A stretch of 6,582 nt of DNA from Rhodobacterales bacterium (GCA_013298675.1 JAAFIJ010000163.1:1-6582), one strand, 5' to 3'; counted from the stretch's first letter, positions 1 through 6,572 are shown. The notes: generated by a model from the letters alone, not told the origin. Translations and numbers: made by a program.

Positions 1-868
1 TCGATGTGTTCGGATCGGCTGGCGTGGTGCCTGCGATATTGGCGATCGCCGAAACAGTGGACCCGTTGCCAGCAATCACTTGCCCCGAAAACGCCAAAGT
101 AGCGCTGCCATTGACCGCAATCGGGCCCGCGATCACACAGCTATAGGTCGACCCGGACAGGGTACACCCCGCGGGCGGCACCACATTGGCCAAACCCGTC
201 GGAATGGGAAAACTAACCGTTTCGTCGGTCGCTGTGTTTGGGCCTAGATTGGTTGCCGTAAACAAATAGTTTAGCGTGGCCCCCGACATGACGCTTGCCG
301 GACCGCTCAACTGTAATTGCATGTTCGCGCCCGCAACCACTGTCGTTGACTGGGCTGCCACGTTGTTGGACACATCTGGGTCGTTCAGCGTCGGGATCGA
401 AATTGTGACCGTATGGGTGCCCGCAGCACTGGTCTGCACGGTGATTGCGCCCGAAGCCCGTCCATCCGCAGCCAAAGCTGGAACCGAACACACCACAGTT
501 GCCGGGCCAACAGCAGGAGCAGGGGTGCACCCAGTAATTGCGCCCGTCACACCGGTAAATGTCAATCCAACCGGAATATCCAAACCAATTGTTGTCGCGG
601 GGGCAGCTGTCAGGGTGCTGTTATCGACCGCAATTTGATAGGTGATCGCCGCACCAGCAATCGTAGGATCAAATCCAACGTCGTTGATATTGGCGACCCA
701 GTCATTCGACTGGGCGTTGGCTGGCGCAGCGACACTCGCGACGGCTAAAGTGAACGCCACAATGCACGCAAAAACCCAAAGCATCACGGTCATGAAGGAT
801 TGTTTCGCGCATTTGCGCCCAACGGTCACATCGTTTGCGCTGCCGCGACCATTGTTCAAGCCATTCAT
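1..868 (-). CDS. Secreted DUF11-repeat surface protein, N-terminal part (runs off the left edge)
   Basis: The frame stays open from the ATG at 868 to the left edge, giving 289 residues without a stop. A signal peptide is visible: a long polar n-region with R18, K19 and K22, a hydrophobic core at about 28-48, and an AxA-type cleavage site after PANA at 49-52. Two beta-rich repeats follow, at about 57-177 and 183-289. Repeat 2 carries the DUF11 (TIGR01451-like) signature around NLGPNTATDETVSF, and repeat 1 ends with the typical NDPDVSNN. Each repeat has a cysteine pair that could form a disulfide (C114/C127 and C235/C244). DUF11 proteins are usually large exported or cell-surface proteins; no enzymatic role is visible. 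The start is uncertain. ATG 868 has only a weak G-rich stretch upstream, ATG 793 (M26) would leave a shorter signal peptide, and the frame is also open upstream to about 1076. The C-terminus, and with it any anchor or secretion domain, lies outside the window. Confidence 0.86.
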   Translation of the reverse strand, partial: MNGLNNGRGSANDVTVGRKCAKQSFMTVMLWVFACIVAFTLAVASVAAPANAQSNDWVANINDVGFDPTIAGAAITYQIAVDNSTLTAAPATTIGLDIPVGLTFTGVTGAITGCTPAPAVGPATVVCSVPALAADGRASGAITVQTSAAGTHTVTISIPTLNDPDVSNNVAAQSTTVVAGANMQLQLSGPASVMSGATLNYLFTATNLGPNTATDETVSFPIPTGLANVVPPAGCTLSGSTYSCVIAGPIAVNGSATLAFSGQVIAGNGSTVSAIANIAGTTPADPNTS

Positions 869-977
869 AAAGTGCCCCCGCTTATCAAGTTTTGCTTCGA
901 TCTTTGTGGAAGTCGATTTCACAAGAGCAGTCAGATCGGCACTCAAAAAATTTGGACTGAAACGCACTGCCCAGACT

Positions 978-993
978 GTTAACCATTCGATAA
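978..993 (-). promoter_or_regulatory. Candidate CtrA-type box upstream of the DUF11 surface-protein gene
   Basis: On the minus strand this reads TTAT, seven bases, then TTAAC. It matches the alphaproteobacterial CtrA consensus TTAA-N7-TTAAC with one mismatch. It lies about 110 bases before the ATG at 868, a sensible place for promoter control. A one-mismatch match in an AT-richer intergenic stretch can arise by chance, so this is only a candidate. If translation really began further upstream, at a GTG at 1054, the site would fall inside the gene. Confidence 0.3.
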
Positions 994-1201
994 CAATTCG
1001 AACAAGGGCGTTTTCTGATCTTGCGCGGCGTGCTTTACTTTTTCTCAAGATCACGTTGCAGTTGTGCCGAAAATGTTACTTTTCCGCTGTGGAGTGTTGG
1101 CTCCGTCCGTCGTCGAATTGTCTGGAACTAGCAGTTGATTTTCACCCAGACCTGAGCCGGTTTTGCGCCCGATTTTCACTGAGAACAAAATGGGTCTTAG
1201 A

Positions 1202-1377
1202 ATGATGGACGCCTTGCTTGGGATTTTTGAACGCAAGAAGACCCAAATATATCGATTGCGAAGCCCAAAGAGGTGTTCAAGCGCGATGCAGCGGCCTAGG
1301 CCGAGGATCGGGGGCATCTGATGCCGAATATAGGAGATCCGGCGCAAAACTGTTCACTTGCACCAATCTTAGTGTGA
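1202..1377 (+). pseudogene. Possible remnant of a small protein gene (about 58 codons), frameshifted and interrupted
   Basis: From the tandem ATGs at 1202 and 1205 the frame reads MMDALLGIFERKKTQ and then turns into unlikely sequence that ends at a TGA at 1319. If one TA unit of the ATATAT tract at 1247-1252 is removed, the reading continues smoothly as ISIAKPKEVFKRDAAA. It then meets a TAG at 1297-1299, and beyond this as AEDRGHLMPNIGDPAQ and onward to a TGA at 1375. So one 2-base shift and one stop codon would explain a formerly intact, charged, soluble small protein. I do not recognise the family. The orientation is convergent with the transporter gene and divergent from the DUF11 gene, which is plausible for a real gene. 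No good ribosome site is visible. The reading could also be chance. Confidence 0.25.
1292..1303. repeat. Perfect 12-base palindrome
   Basis: CGGCCTAGGCCG is its own reverse complement. It contains the TAG that interrupts the possible gene remnant. There is no loop and no T-tract, so it is not a typical intrinsic terminator; it could be a protein-binding site or chance. Confidence 0.5.
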
Positions 1378-1385
1378 TAGCGGCG

Positions 1386-1404
1386 CGGGCGCCCGATGCA
1401 TCGG
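1386..1404. repeat. Two overlapping perfect palindromes
   Basis: CGGGCGCCCG (1386-1395) and CCGATGCATCGG (1393-1404) are each perfect palindromes and share three bases. They lie between the plus-strand remnant ending at 1377 and the minus-strand transporter gene ending at 1451. That is where a bidirectional terminator would sit between converging genes, but no T-tract follows on either strand. The alternatives are a regulator site or chance. Confidence 0.45.
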
Positions 1405-1450
1405 CATTGTGCCCTTCCGTTAGAAAGAGTCGCCCCTCACTGGACCGGGT

Positions 1451-3673
1451 TTACGCGGGAACCATGGTCTGGGCATAGGTCAGCAGGCCGTTTGTCGCCT
1501 CAAGTTTAGACGCCAATGAACGATTGAAAATCGACATCATCAAAGCAGCAAGGTCACGGTCTTCGGCCTCAATTTGTCGCATGTTTTCCGCACTTAGGCA
1601 TAAAACCGTTGATGCCTCTTCGCAAATCACTTCGGCGTTGCGCGGGCGACCTGACATATGCGCGATCTCGCCAACAATTGCACCCGGCCCCAGAACGCGT
1701 ACCCTTAAGGATTTGCCCGGCGCGTTTGGCAAGTGCACACCAAGGCGCCCGGTGGTGACGAAAAAGACGTCGCCTGACATATCCGCCGCTTTGATAAGGA
1801 CGTCACCTTTCGCAAGCACAATGCGCTGCATCTTCGCGATCAGATCGACCGTGCGCGGATGTTGGCGGCCCAATTCGAACAGAACCTGTGCTACATCGCT
1901 TTCTTCACTGCGCAAGCCCAACTTGCCCAAAAGTTGGTTCTCGCAGTGCTCGATCGCCTCATCCAAACCGGACCACAGCAAAAACTGCGGACCTGAAATC
2001 GGTTGCCCAAAAACGGTTATGGGGAGGCCCCATTTTGTGAAAACAGCTTGTAAGCCGGCTGTAACCCCGGTCAGATGTGCGGAAATACCGTGGGATTGCA
2101 GCAGGTTCGACAACTTGTCCAATGCAGAGCAGGCCGACGAGTCAAACGTTAGAACTTCTGAAAAATCAATAATTACCGCCTCAACTCTGGGGTTTTGGGT
2201 CGTGACCATGCGCAAATGCGATATCAACCGTTCGACAGAGCCAAAGAACAACGGACCTTGCAAATGCAAGATGCAGATCCTGTCACCCTCTTGGCGTAAC
2301 GCGTCGCGGTGCAGGACACTTCGGTCGCGGATACTTTGTCGTGTCGCGACAGAGTTGGACTGTCGGATGATCGGCATGCGGATTGAGGCATAGGCAAAGG
2401 CCGTAACAGCCAATGCAAGGCCGATGCCAATTGCAGGCAAAATGCCAACAATTGCTGTGGCCAGCACGATCGCCAGAACGGTGAGGGCATCGATAAACGT
2501 CAGCCGTTTGGCAGTGGCGAACAGCCAATCCGACAGCATTGCCCAGCCGATAAACATCAACAGGGCTGCGGGAATGAACACCGGAACGCTGTTTACCAGA
2601 ACGGGTGCCAGAAACGCCGCCAAAACCACCATCGGAATATAGCCCGCGATCACGCCCCTTTGATGCACGCCAAGCTTTGCCATCATGATGCTTGCGCCAC
2701 CTTGCAGATAGGCGGTCAGACCGCCAGTCAGGCCAATGCCCAAGTTTACAAGGCCCGTGATCCGCAACTCGTGGTTCTCATCAACATCACCCCGTGTCGC
2801 CAACTCGACGCCAGACAGGTTCAAGAGTATCCCCAACAGGTTCAAGAGCACCACAGCCGCGATGACCGGGGCAACGCTTGCAACTGCGGCCCAGTCGATC
2901 AAGAACAACGAAGCAGCCGAGAATGAACCACCCGTTGTTGCGCTGATGTCCGGAATCAAGCCCATTGCCGCAGCCTGTGTTGCGTCGAGGCCAGTGGCTG
3001 ATGCAATCAGATGATACCCGATCAGCGCCGCAAAAATGATAACCACTACTGGCATCGTGCCTTTGATATAGCGGACCGCAAGTGTCAGCAGCACCGCCAT
3101 AAACAACGCAGGGATCAATCGCAGTTGCACCAAAGGATCGCTTGCCGCTGTCCAGATGGCCGCAAGCCCATTTTGATGGGTCACGATTGTCAGGGCTGCA
3201 AAAACCAACAAATAGCCAGAACTTGCCAGAAACCCTGCCGCGACCGGAAAGGGAAACATCCGCACCAAACGCCCAAGTCCAAGCCGTCCGATGATCCAGA
3301 ATGTCACGCCTGACAGCAACGCCGACGTTCCGATGACCGCAAAGGCGGTTGCGACCTTTGCATCATTCGTTCCGGCAACAGCGCTTGTTGCAAGTAAAAT
3401 GGCCGGGGCAAGAATTGAAATCGTCGTGTCTTGCGAGATACCAACTGCGCGGGGGATGCGCCCGAACAGGAAAAGCGTCAGCGTGGCTGCTGCCGTTCCC
3501 AACAAGAACAATCCCGTTGCCGCGCCAAGGCCACCTGCAAGCGCGCCGGTGAAGCAGATGGTGGCAAGTGCCAGACAATGCGCGGCGGCATCTGCGCCAA
3601 ATATGACCCCAACCAACGCTGAGCGCCAGTATCCCGACGGTGCCTGAGTTACAGGCAAATCCAAGTTTGACAA
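1451..3673 (-). CDS. SulP-family anion transporter with STAS and cyclic-nucleotide-binding domains
   Basis: This is a 740-residue inner-membrane protein of three parts. Residues about 18-432 are a SulP permease with roughly ten to twelve hydrophobic segments. Residues about 462-560 are a STAS domain with the DSSA motif at 511-514, where related proteins carry a regulatory Ser. Residues about 615-710 are a cNMP-binding domain whose phosphate-binding cassette is recognisable from G668-E669 through R676-P677-R678-N679-A680. SulP proteins move sulfate, bicarbonate or dicarboxylates; the substrate cannot be read from sequence. The usual SulP-STAS length is 550-600, so the extra cNMP domain explains the size and suggests control by a cyclic nucleotide. 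N679 stands where Ser or Thr commonly occurs in cAMP/cGMP receptors. The start is TTG, 7 bases after AAGG; no in-frame ATG or GTG occurs between the upstream stop and this codon. It lies 209 bases downstream of the catalase-like gene, so it may have its own promoter. Confidence 0.93.
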   Translation of the reverse strand: MSNLDLPVTQAPSGYWRSALVGVIFGADAAAHCLALATICFTGALAGGLGAATGLFLLGTAAATLTLFLFGRIPRAVGISQDTTISILAPAILLATSAVAGTNDAKVATAFAVIGTSALLSGVTFWIIGRLGLGRLVRMFPFPVAAGFLASSGYLLVFAALTIVTHQNGLAAIWTAASDPLVQLRLIPALFMAVLLTLAVRYIKGTMPVVVIIFAALIGYHLIASATGLDATQAAAMGLIPDISATTGGSFSAASLFLIDWAAVASVAPVIAAVVLLNLLGILLNLSGVELATRGDVDENHELRITGLVNLGIGLTGGLTAYLQGGASIMMAKLGVHQRGVIAGYIPMVVLAAFLAPVLVNSVPVFIPAALLMFIGWAMLSDWLFATAKRLTFIDALTVLAIVLATAIVGILPAIGIGLALAVTAFAYASIRMPIIRQSNSVATRQSIRDRSVLHRDALRQEGDRICILHLQGPLFFGSVERLISHLRMVTTQNPRVEAVIIDFSEVLTFDSSACSALDKLSNLLQSHGISAHLTGVTAGLQAVFTKWGLPITVFGQPISGPQFLLWSGLDEAIEHCENQLLGKLGLRSEESDVAQVLFELGRQHPRTVDLIAKMQRIVLAKGDVLIKAADMSGDVFFVTTGRLGVHLPNAPGKSLRVRVLGPGAIVGEIAHMSGRPRNAEVICEEASTVLCLSAENMRQIEAEDRDLAALMMSIFNRSLASKLEATNGLLTYAQTMVPA

Positions 3674-3680
3674 TCCGGCA

Positions 3681-3684
3681 CCTT
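3681..3684 (-). promoter_or_regulatory. Ribosome binding site that supports the TTG start of the SulP transporter
   Basis: AAGG on the minus strand lies 7 bases before the TTG at 3673-3671. The spacing is good, and no alternative start codon lies upstream in the open frame, so this decides the TTG start. Confidence 0.6.
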
Positions 3685-3687
3685 GCT

Positions 3688-3701
3688 GGGGCTTGTGCCC
3701 C
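3688..3701 (-). promoter_or_regulatory. Small GC-rich hairpin in the leader of the SulP transporter gene
   Basis: On the minus strand GGGGC, loop ACAA, GCCCC forms a perfect five-pair GC stem. It ends only three bases before the AAGG ribosome site. It has no T-tract, so it is not a terminator. It could hinder ribosome access together with the weak TTG start, or shield the mRNA 5' end. The function is inferred. Confidence 0.35.
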
Positions 3702-3721
3702 CTGAACGTTTATTTGGCAGA

Positions 3722-3729
3722 GGTTAACC
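3722..3729. promoter_or_regulatory. GGTTAACC palindrome upstream of the SulP transporter (possible CtrA half-site)
   Basis: This 8-base palindrome lies about 50 bases before the TTG start. It contains TTAAC, the half-site of the CtrA box, but no second TTAA lies seven bases away, so a true CtrA site is not supported. It may be part of a promoter for the transporter gene. Confidence 0.15.
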
Positions 3730-3882
3730 CAGTTCTTTTTCAGCAAGCAAGCAAAGCCGAGTGCCAGTTCGGGGTTTCCGATGCATTTTTGCACGCATCA
3801 AATTGCCACAGATGCACAACGCAACGAGAGCGAGCATACGCACCGTCAGTTTTCAGCCAGGACGTTCAAAGGGATGCATCAG

Positions 3883-4980
3883 CTATTGTCCCCATTCGGA
3901 CTCGTTTCGATTGTCGTTGTCCGGGATCGGCGGGACCATTCCAAACAGCTTGTACGACAAAAGCCTTGCCCGACGCGCAATCTCGGAATGGGTGCGCAGA
4001 TAATTCAACGAGTTATAGTCATAAATCGATGTTGCCGGGATAACACCCAGGGTTTTGGGCATGTTGTTGACCGAAAAGGTCGTCAGGGTGCTTTCGCGCC
4101 AATCCAGTGTGCGATCGATGGTCATCAGGCCCAGATCGCGCCATGGGAACGCGGTTTCATCCCAGATCACCATGTTGTTAAAAATCTCTGGGTCCTCATT
4201 GTCGGTGGCCGGATGGGTTTGAATCTGAATGCGGTAGCAAGCCCCCTCGCGTTTTACCCGGTCTTCATATTCATATTTCAGATAATTGCGGCCACGTGTC
4301 TCGTGCGGCAAAATCCGTTGATTACATTGATCCCAATTTGAGGGGTTGGGGTCGATCCCAGTTTCGGGCGCACCATCTGCCGGAATGGCGCGGTATTTGG
4401 CATAACGTTTGATTCCGTCGCGGCCGATGAACAGGAACGGCGTCAGGCAATGATAGTGCAGGTTTTGAAACGACGAAACGTGCCTCCGTCCAGCCCCTTG
4501 CGCGCCCGCCAAACCGTCGGGATACTTACGATCATATTCCCAGTACTGCACCCCGTGCCGTTCTCGGCGCATCATCGCAAATTGAAAGAAGCTGAGCGCG
4601 GACCAGAACAGATTGCGCTCTCCGGTGTTCATTTCGATGTCGAACGGGCTCTGCAGATGATGATCCGACAGTTTGATCGAAAGACTTCGGATGCAGTTCA
4701 TCGCATCATCCAGAAACGTTGCAGAAGCGTGACGGATGCGCACGGGAAACTCTTTGCCCGCGGCAAAGAAATCATGGGCTGGAAAGTCGGGATCGTCGGC
4801 AATGCGCAGTGTGCCCGTAGCGGCTATGCCGTTGTTATGGCTCATCCGTTGCCGTTGCGGCAGGCACAAAAACACCGCAAGCATCAGGCCAAACAGCTTG
4901 GCCGCGGTCCACAGAACCAACTTGTCGACGGCGCGACCCATCCAGTAGGTCAGCCACTGCGAGGTTGTGCGCGTGCTCAT
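3883..4980 (-). CDS. Catalase-related haem protein (allene oxide synthase / hydroperoxide lyase type)
   Basis: This 365-residue protein is much shorter than true catalases (about 480-750) and close to coral catalase-related allene oxide synthase (about 374). Catalase landmarks are in order. The distal-His motif HxxGxxxxG starts at H48, followed by GTLRI. RIRHAS at about 81-86 fits the catalase vRFS region. N118 in EMNTGERN fits the distal Asn. R339-L-L-S-Y343 matches the proximal R-x3-Y of catalase (RLFSY), 22 residues from the C-terminus. S47 precedes the distal His; true catalases have Val there and coral allene oxide synthase has Thr, a change known to suppress catalase activity. This favours a lipid-hydroperoxide substrate over hydrogen peroxide. 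Residues about 20-40 are hydrophobic and could anchor the protein to the membrane. The start ATG overlaps the lipoxygenase stop as ATGA, with GAGG 8 bases upstream, so translation is probably coupled. Whether it makes an allene oxide, an aldehyde or another product cannot be read here. Confidence 0.85.
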   Translation of the reverse strand: MSTRTTSQWLTYWMGRAVDKLVLWTAAKLFGLMLAVFLCLPQRQRMSHNNGIAATGTLRIADDPDFPAHDFFAAGKEFPVRIRHASATFLDDAMNCIRSLSIKLSDHHLQSPFDIEMNTGERNLFWSALSFFQFAMMRRERHGVQYWEYDRKYPDGLAGAQGAGRRHVSSFQNLHYHCLTPFLFIGRDGIKRYAKYRAIPADGAPETGIDPNPSNWDQCNQRILPHETRGRNYLKYEYEDRVKREGACYRIQIQTHPATDNEDPEIFNNMVIWDETAFPWRDLGLMTIDRTLDWRESTLTTFSVNNMPKTLGVIPATSIYDYNSLNYLRTHSEIARRARLLSYKLFGMVPPIPDNDNRNESEWGQ

Positions 4981-6572
4981 ATGTTGGTCCTCGACTCGAT
5001 CTTGTCTATGTCCACGCCCAGCGCCATGAATTCCTTACGTCGCATTTCCAGCAGACGCGCAAAGCGGGGGTTCACATCTCCCTCTTCGTTGCGGGTGATG
5101 AAACCGTATTCGGTGCGTGACAACAGATTGGTGAACCACAGCATTTGCGTCGCGCGCGTCAGGTCAGGGGCGATTTCAAAATCGCTTTCTGGGGCCATGA
5201 TCCCCTCTGGCTTGCTGCCAAATCGAAGGCCACCGCAACTGTACAGCACCTCGCCCAAATCGTCGTATTGGTGCTCGTTAATCCAAGTGTGCATGTACGT
5301 GGCGATCATGATCGCATATTTGCACGCGTCTTTCAGGTTTTGCCAATCCTCGGGGGCGGCGTCGTCAAAGGACCTCGCAGTCGTAACACGCGACAGAGCT
5401 TTGCGTTCGCCCCCAACGATTGGACGATCCAGCGATGCATCAAAACTGTATTGCAGGCAGTGATATTCAAAGCGGCGGCGGGCAAGATCGGCCCATTGGA
5501 AGCCTTCGGGGGGTGCATCTTGCGAGGCGGTAAAAGCAATAGGAACCGAATGGTTCACCAAATCTTCGGAAAAGCGGTACACCTCAAACCAGTGCGCTTT
5601 GATCGCCGGGGCCCAGTCGTCAAAAAATCCATCAACGTACACACTGACCACGTCCCAAAATAAGGTTTCGGCCTGTGCATAGGTATGGGCTGGGCTAAGT
5701 GGCACCATCGGGCGCCAGCCTTTCCAGTCTTGAAACCCCATAATATCGCGGTTGCGCTGTTCTATCCCGTCTTTGGTCAATGCCATGGCTGTTGGGATAT
5801 AGCCCGCGATCAGGGTTTGACCAGCGGCATGGTCTATCAGCGACACCTCTTTCAAATGCGGCAGCAACAACGCCGCCACCGGATTAAGCCGCAGGTTGCG
5901 ATGCGCCGCCACCGCGAATTGCTCTGCATTCAGATGCGTGCCCGCAAAGTGTTCCTCAATCTCGGTGTTTGACGCCCCAGTTACGCGGGCCACGCGTTTG
6001 GCATAGGTCCAGTTTGGGTCATCCGCCGGGGTAAAGACCCGCTTTTGCCAAGGATCGCGATCATAACTGGACAGAGGGCCGGTCAAGTGAATTTCATGCG
6101 GTTTGGGCAGGCCGTTTTCCTTCAGACTGAACAGAATATCCACATCAGGATAGGCGTAAACCTCGTTGCAATCGGACCAGCACTTGCCGAAATACCTGAT
6201 CCAGTAGTGGCCCGGTCGGGCTGGGTCGGGCTGAAAACAACCCTTGTTCATGCCGTTCATCATCCGCTCGCCAAACCAGTCGTCGCCGCGCGTATAGCCG
6301 GGCAGATGCTCTTCGATGCAGGTCGTCAGGTTTTGAGGATAGTCCGCCTGAATTTGCGCTAGGGTTAACGATCCCGGGTCAAGCTCGATCTGTTCCAAGT
6401 GTTCGATCTTGGTCAACTCGATCGGGATGACTTGCATGATCAACGCATCAACCCGGCCTTGGGCGTAGTGTTCTGGCGCGTCGCCGTCCGCGTTGACCAA
6501 AGCGCGCGGCGTGAGCGCGCCATCAACATAGTTCCAAAAATCCATCGCAATCGTATGCAAATTGTAATCCAT
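4977..6572 (-). CDS. Compact lipoxygenase-family protein with an altered iron site
   Basis: Lipoxygenases add O2 to polyunsaturated fatty acids to give hydroperoxides, using a non-haem iron held by three His, an Asn and the C-terminal Ile carboxylate. Family landmarks are clear: DDWFGERMMNGMN at 97-109 (the usual FG..-L.G.NP region), W188-x2-A191-K192, then H208, TH-L-N-A-E at 212-217, LLLPH at 235-239, H428-x3-N432 followed by QYDD, and Ile531 as the last residue. Counting from the W..AK motif without gaps, H208 matches human 5-lipoxygenase H372, but the position of H367 is T203. One iron ligand therefore appears to be missing. The residue at the stereo-control (Coffa) position may be A264, hinting at S-type chemistry, but that part of the alignment is weak. 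With 531 residues and no PLAT domain it is shorter than the usual 650-700. The frame remains open through the few bases upstream of the ATG at 6572, so the true start may lie outside the window. It is first in a tight pair with the catalase-related gene. Confidence 0.85.
   Translation of the reverse strand: MDYNLHTIAMDFWNYVDGALTPRALVNADGDAPEHYAQGRVDALIMQVIPIELTKIEHLEQIELDPGSLTLAQIQADYPQNLTTCIEEHLPGYTRGDDWFGERMMNGMNKGCFQPDPARPGHYWIRYFGKCWSDCNEVYAYPDVDILFSLKENGLPKPHEIHLTGPLSSYDRDPWQKRVFTPADDPNWTYAKRVARVTGASNTEIEEHFAGTHLNAEQFAVAAHRNLRLNPVAALLLPHLKEVSLIDHAAGQTLIAGYIPTAMALTKDGIEQRNRDIMGFQDWKGWRPMVPLSPAHTYAQAETLFWDVVSVYVDGFFDDWAPAIKAHWFEVYRFSEDLVNHSVPIAFTASQDAPPEGFQWADLARRRFEYHCLQYSFDASLDRPIVGGERKALSRVTTARSFDDAAPEDWQNLKDACKYAIMIATYMHTWINEHQYDDLGEVLYSCGGLRFGSKPEGIMAPESDFEIAPDLTRATQMLWFTNLLSRTEYGFITRNEEGDVNPRFARLLEMRRKEFMALGVDIDKIESRTNI
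4989..4992 (-). promoter_or_regulatory. Ribosome binding site for the catalase-related gene, inside the lipoxygenase end
   Basis: GAGG on the minus strand lies 8 bases before the ATG at 4980-4978, within the last codons of the lipoxygenase. With the ATGA overlap it supports this start and coupled translation of the pair. Confidence 0.65.

Larger units (their letters stand above)
869..1450. other. Intergenic stretch without an intact gene
   Basis: These 582 bases separate the transporter gene's stop from the start of the DUF11 protein. I see no tRNA, no rRNA and no convincing hairpin-plus-T-tract terminator. The stretch contains the candidate CtrA box, a 9-base direct repeat (GATTTTCAC at 1137-1145 and 1171-1179), three perfect palindromes between 1292 and 1404, and a possible decayed small gene on the plus strand. 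Other open frames here have no ribosome site and composition unlike a protein. Confidence 0.6.

Noticed and set aside
642..1205. Plus-strand open frame of 187 codons
   Set aside because: It overlaps the DUF11 signal-peptide and first-repeat coding region antisense, has no recognisable domain, and its composition is not protein-like.
1051..1347. Minus-strand open frame of 98 codons between the transporter and the DUF11 gene
   Set aside because: No ribosome site, no domain, and composition unlike its neighbours; it is also antisense to the more plausible gene remnant.
1218..1478. Plus-strand open frame of 86 codons
   Set aside because: It runs into the transporter gene antisense and lacks a ribosome site or recognisable motif.
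1524..2393. Plus-strand open frame of 289 codons
   Set aside because: It lies wholly antisense to the STAS and cNMP domains of the SulP transporter, whose motifs show that the minus strand is coding.
3743..3754. Three tandem GCAA units
   Set aside because: Too short to call a functional repeat; probably chance.
3745..3770. Sigma-54-like element (TGGCAC then TTGCT on the minus strand) upstream of the transporter
   Set aside because: The spacing between the GG and GC elements is 11 bases instead of the strict 10, so it is not a valid sigma-54 promoter.
3780..3799. Possible hairpin with GATGC and GCATC arms after the catalase-related gene
   Set aside because: The stem is only five pairs with a large loop and no T-tract follows; too weak to call a terminator.
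3873..3880. GATGCATC, also found at 1395-1402
   Set aside because: An 8-base palindrome occurring twice in 6.6 kb is not strong enough evidence for a shared regulatory site.
4450..5463. Plus-strand open frame of 337 codons
   Set aside because: It is antisense to the lipoxygenase and catalase-related genes, which both show catalytic motifs; an artefact of the base composition.
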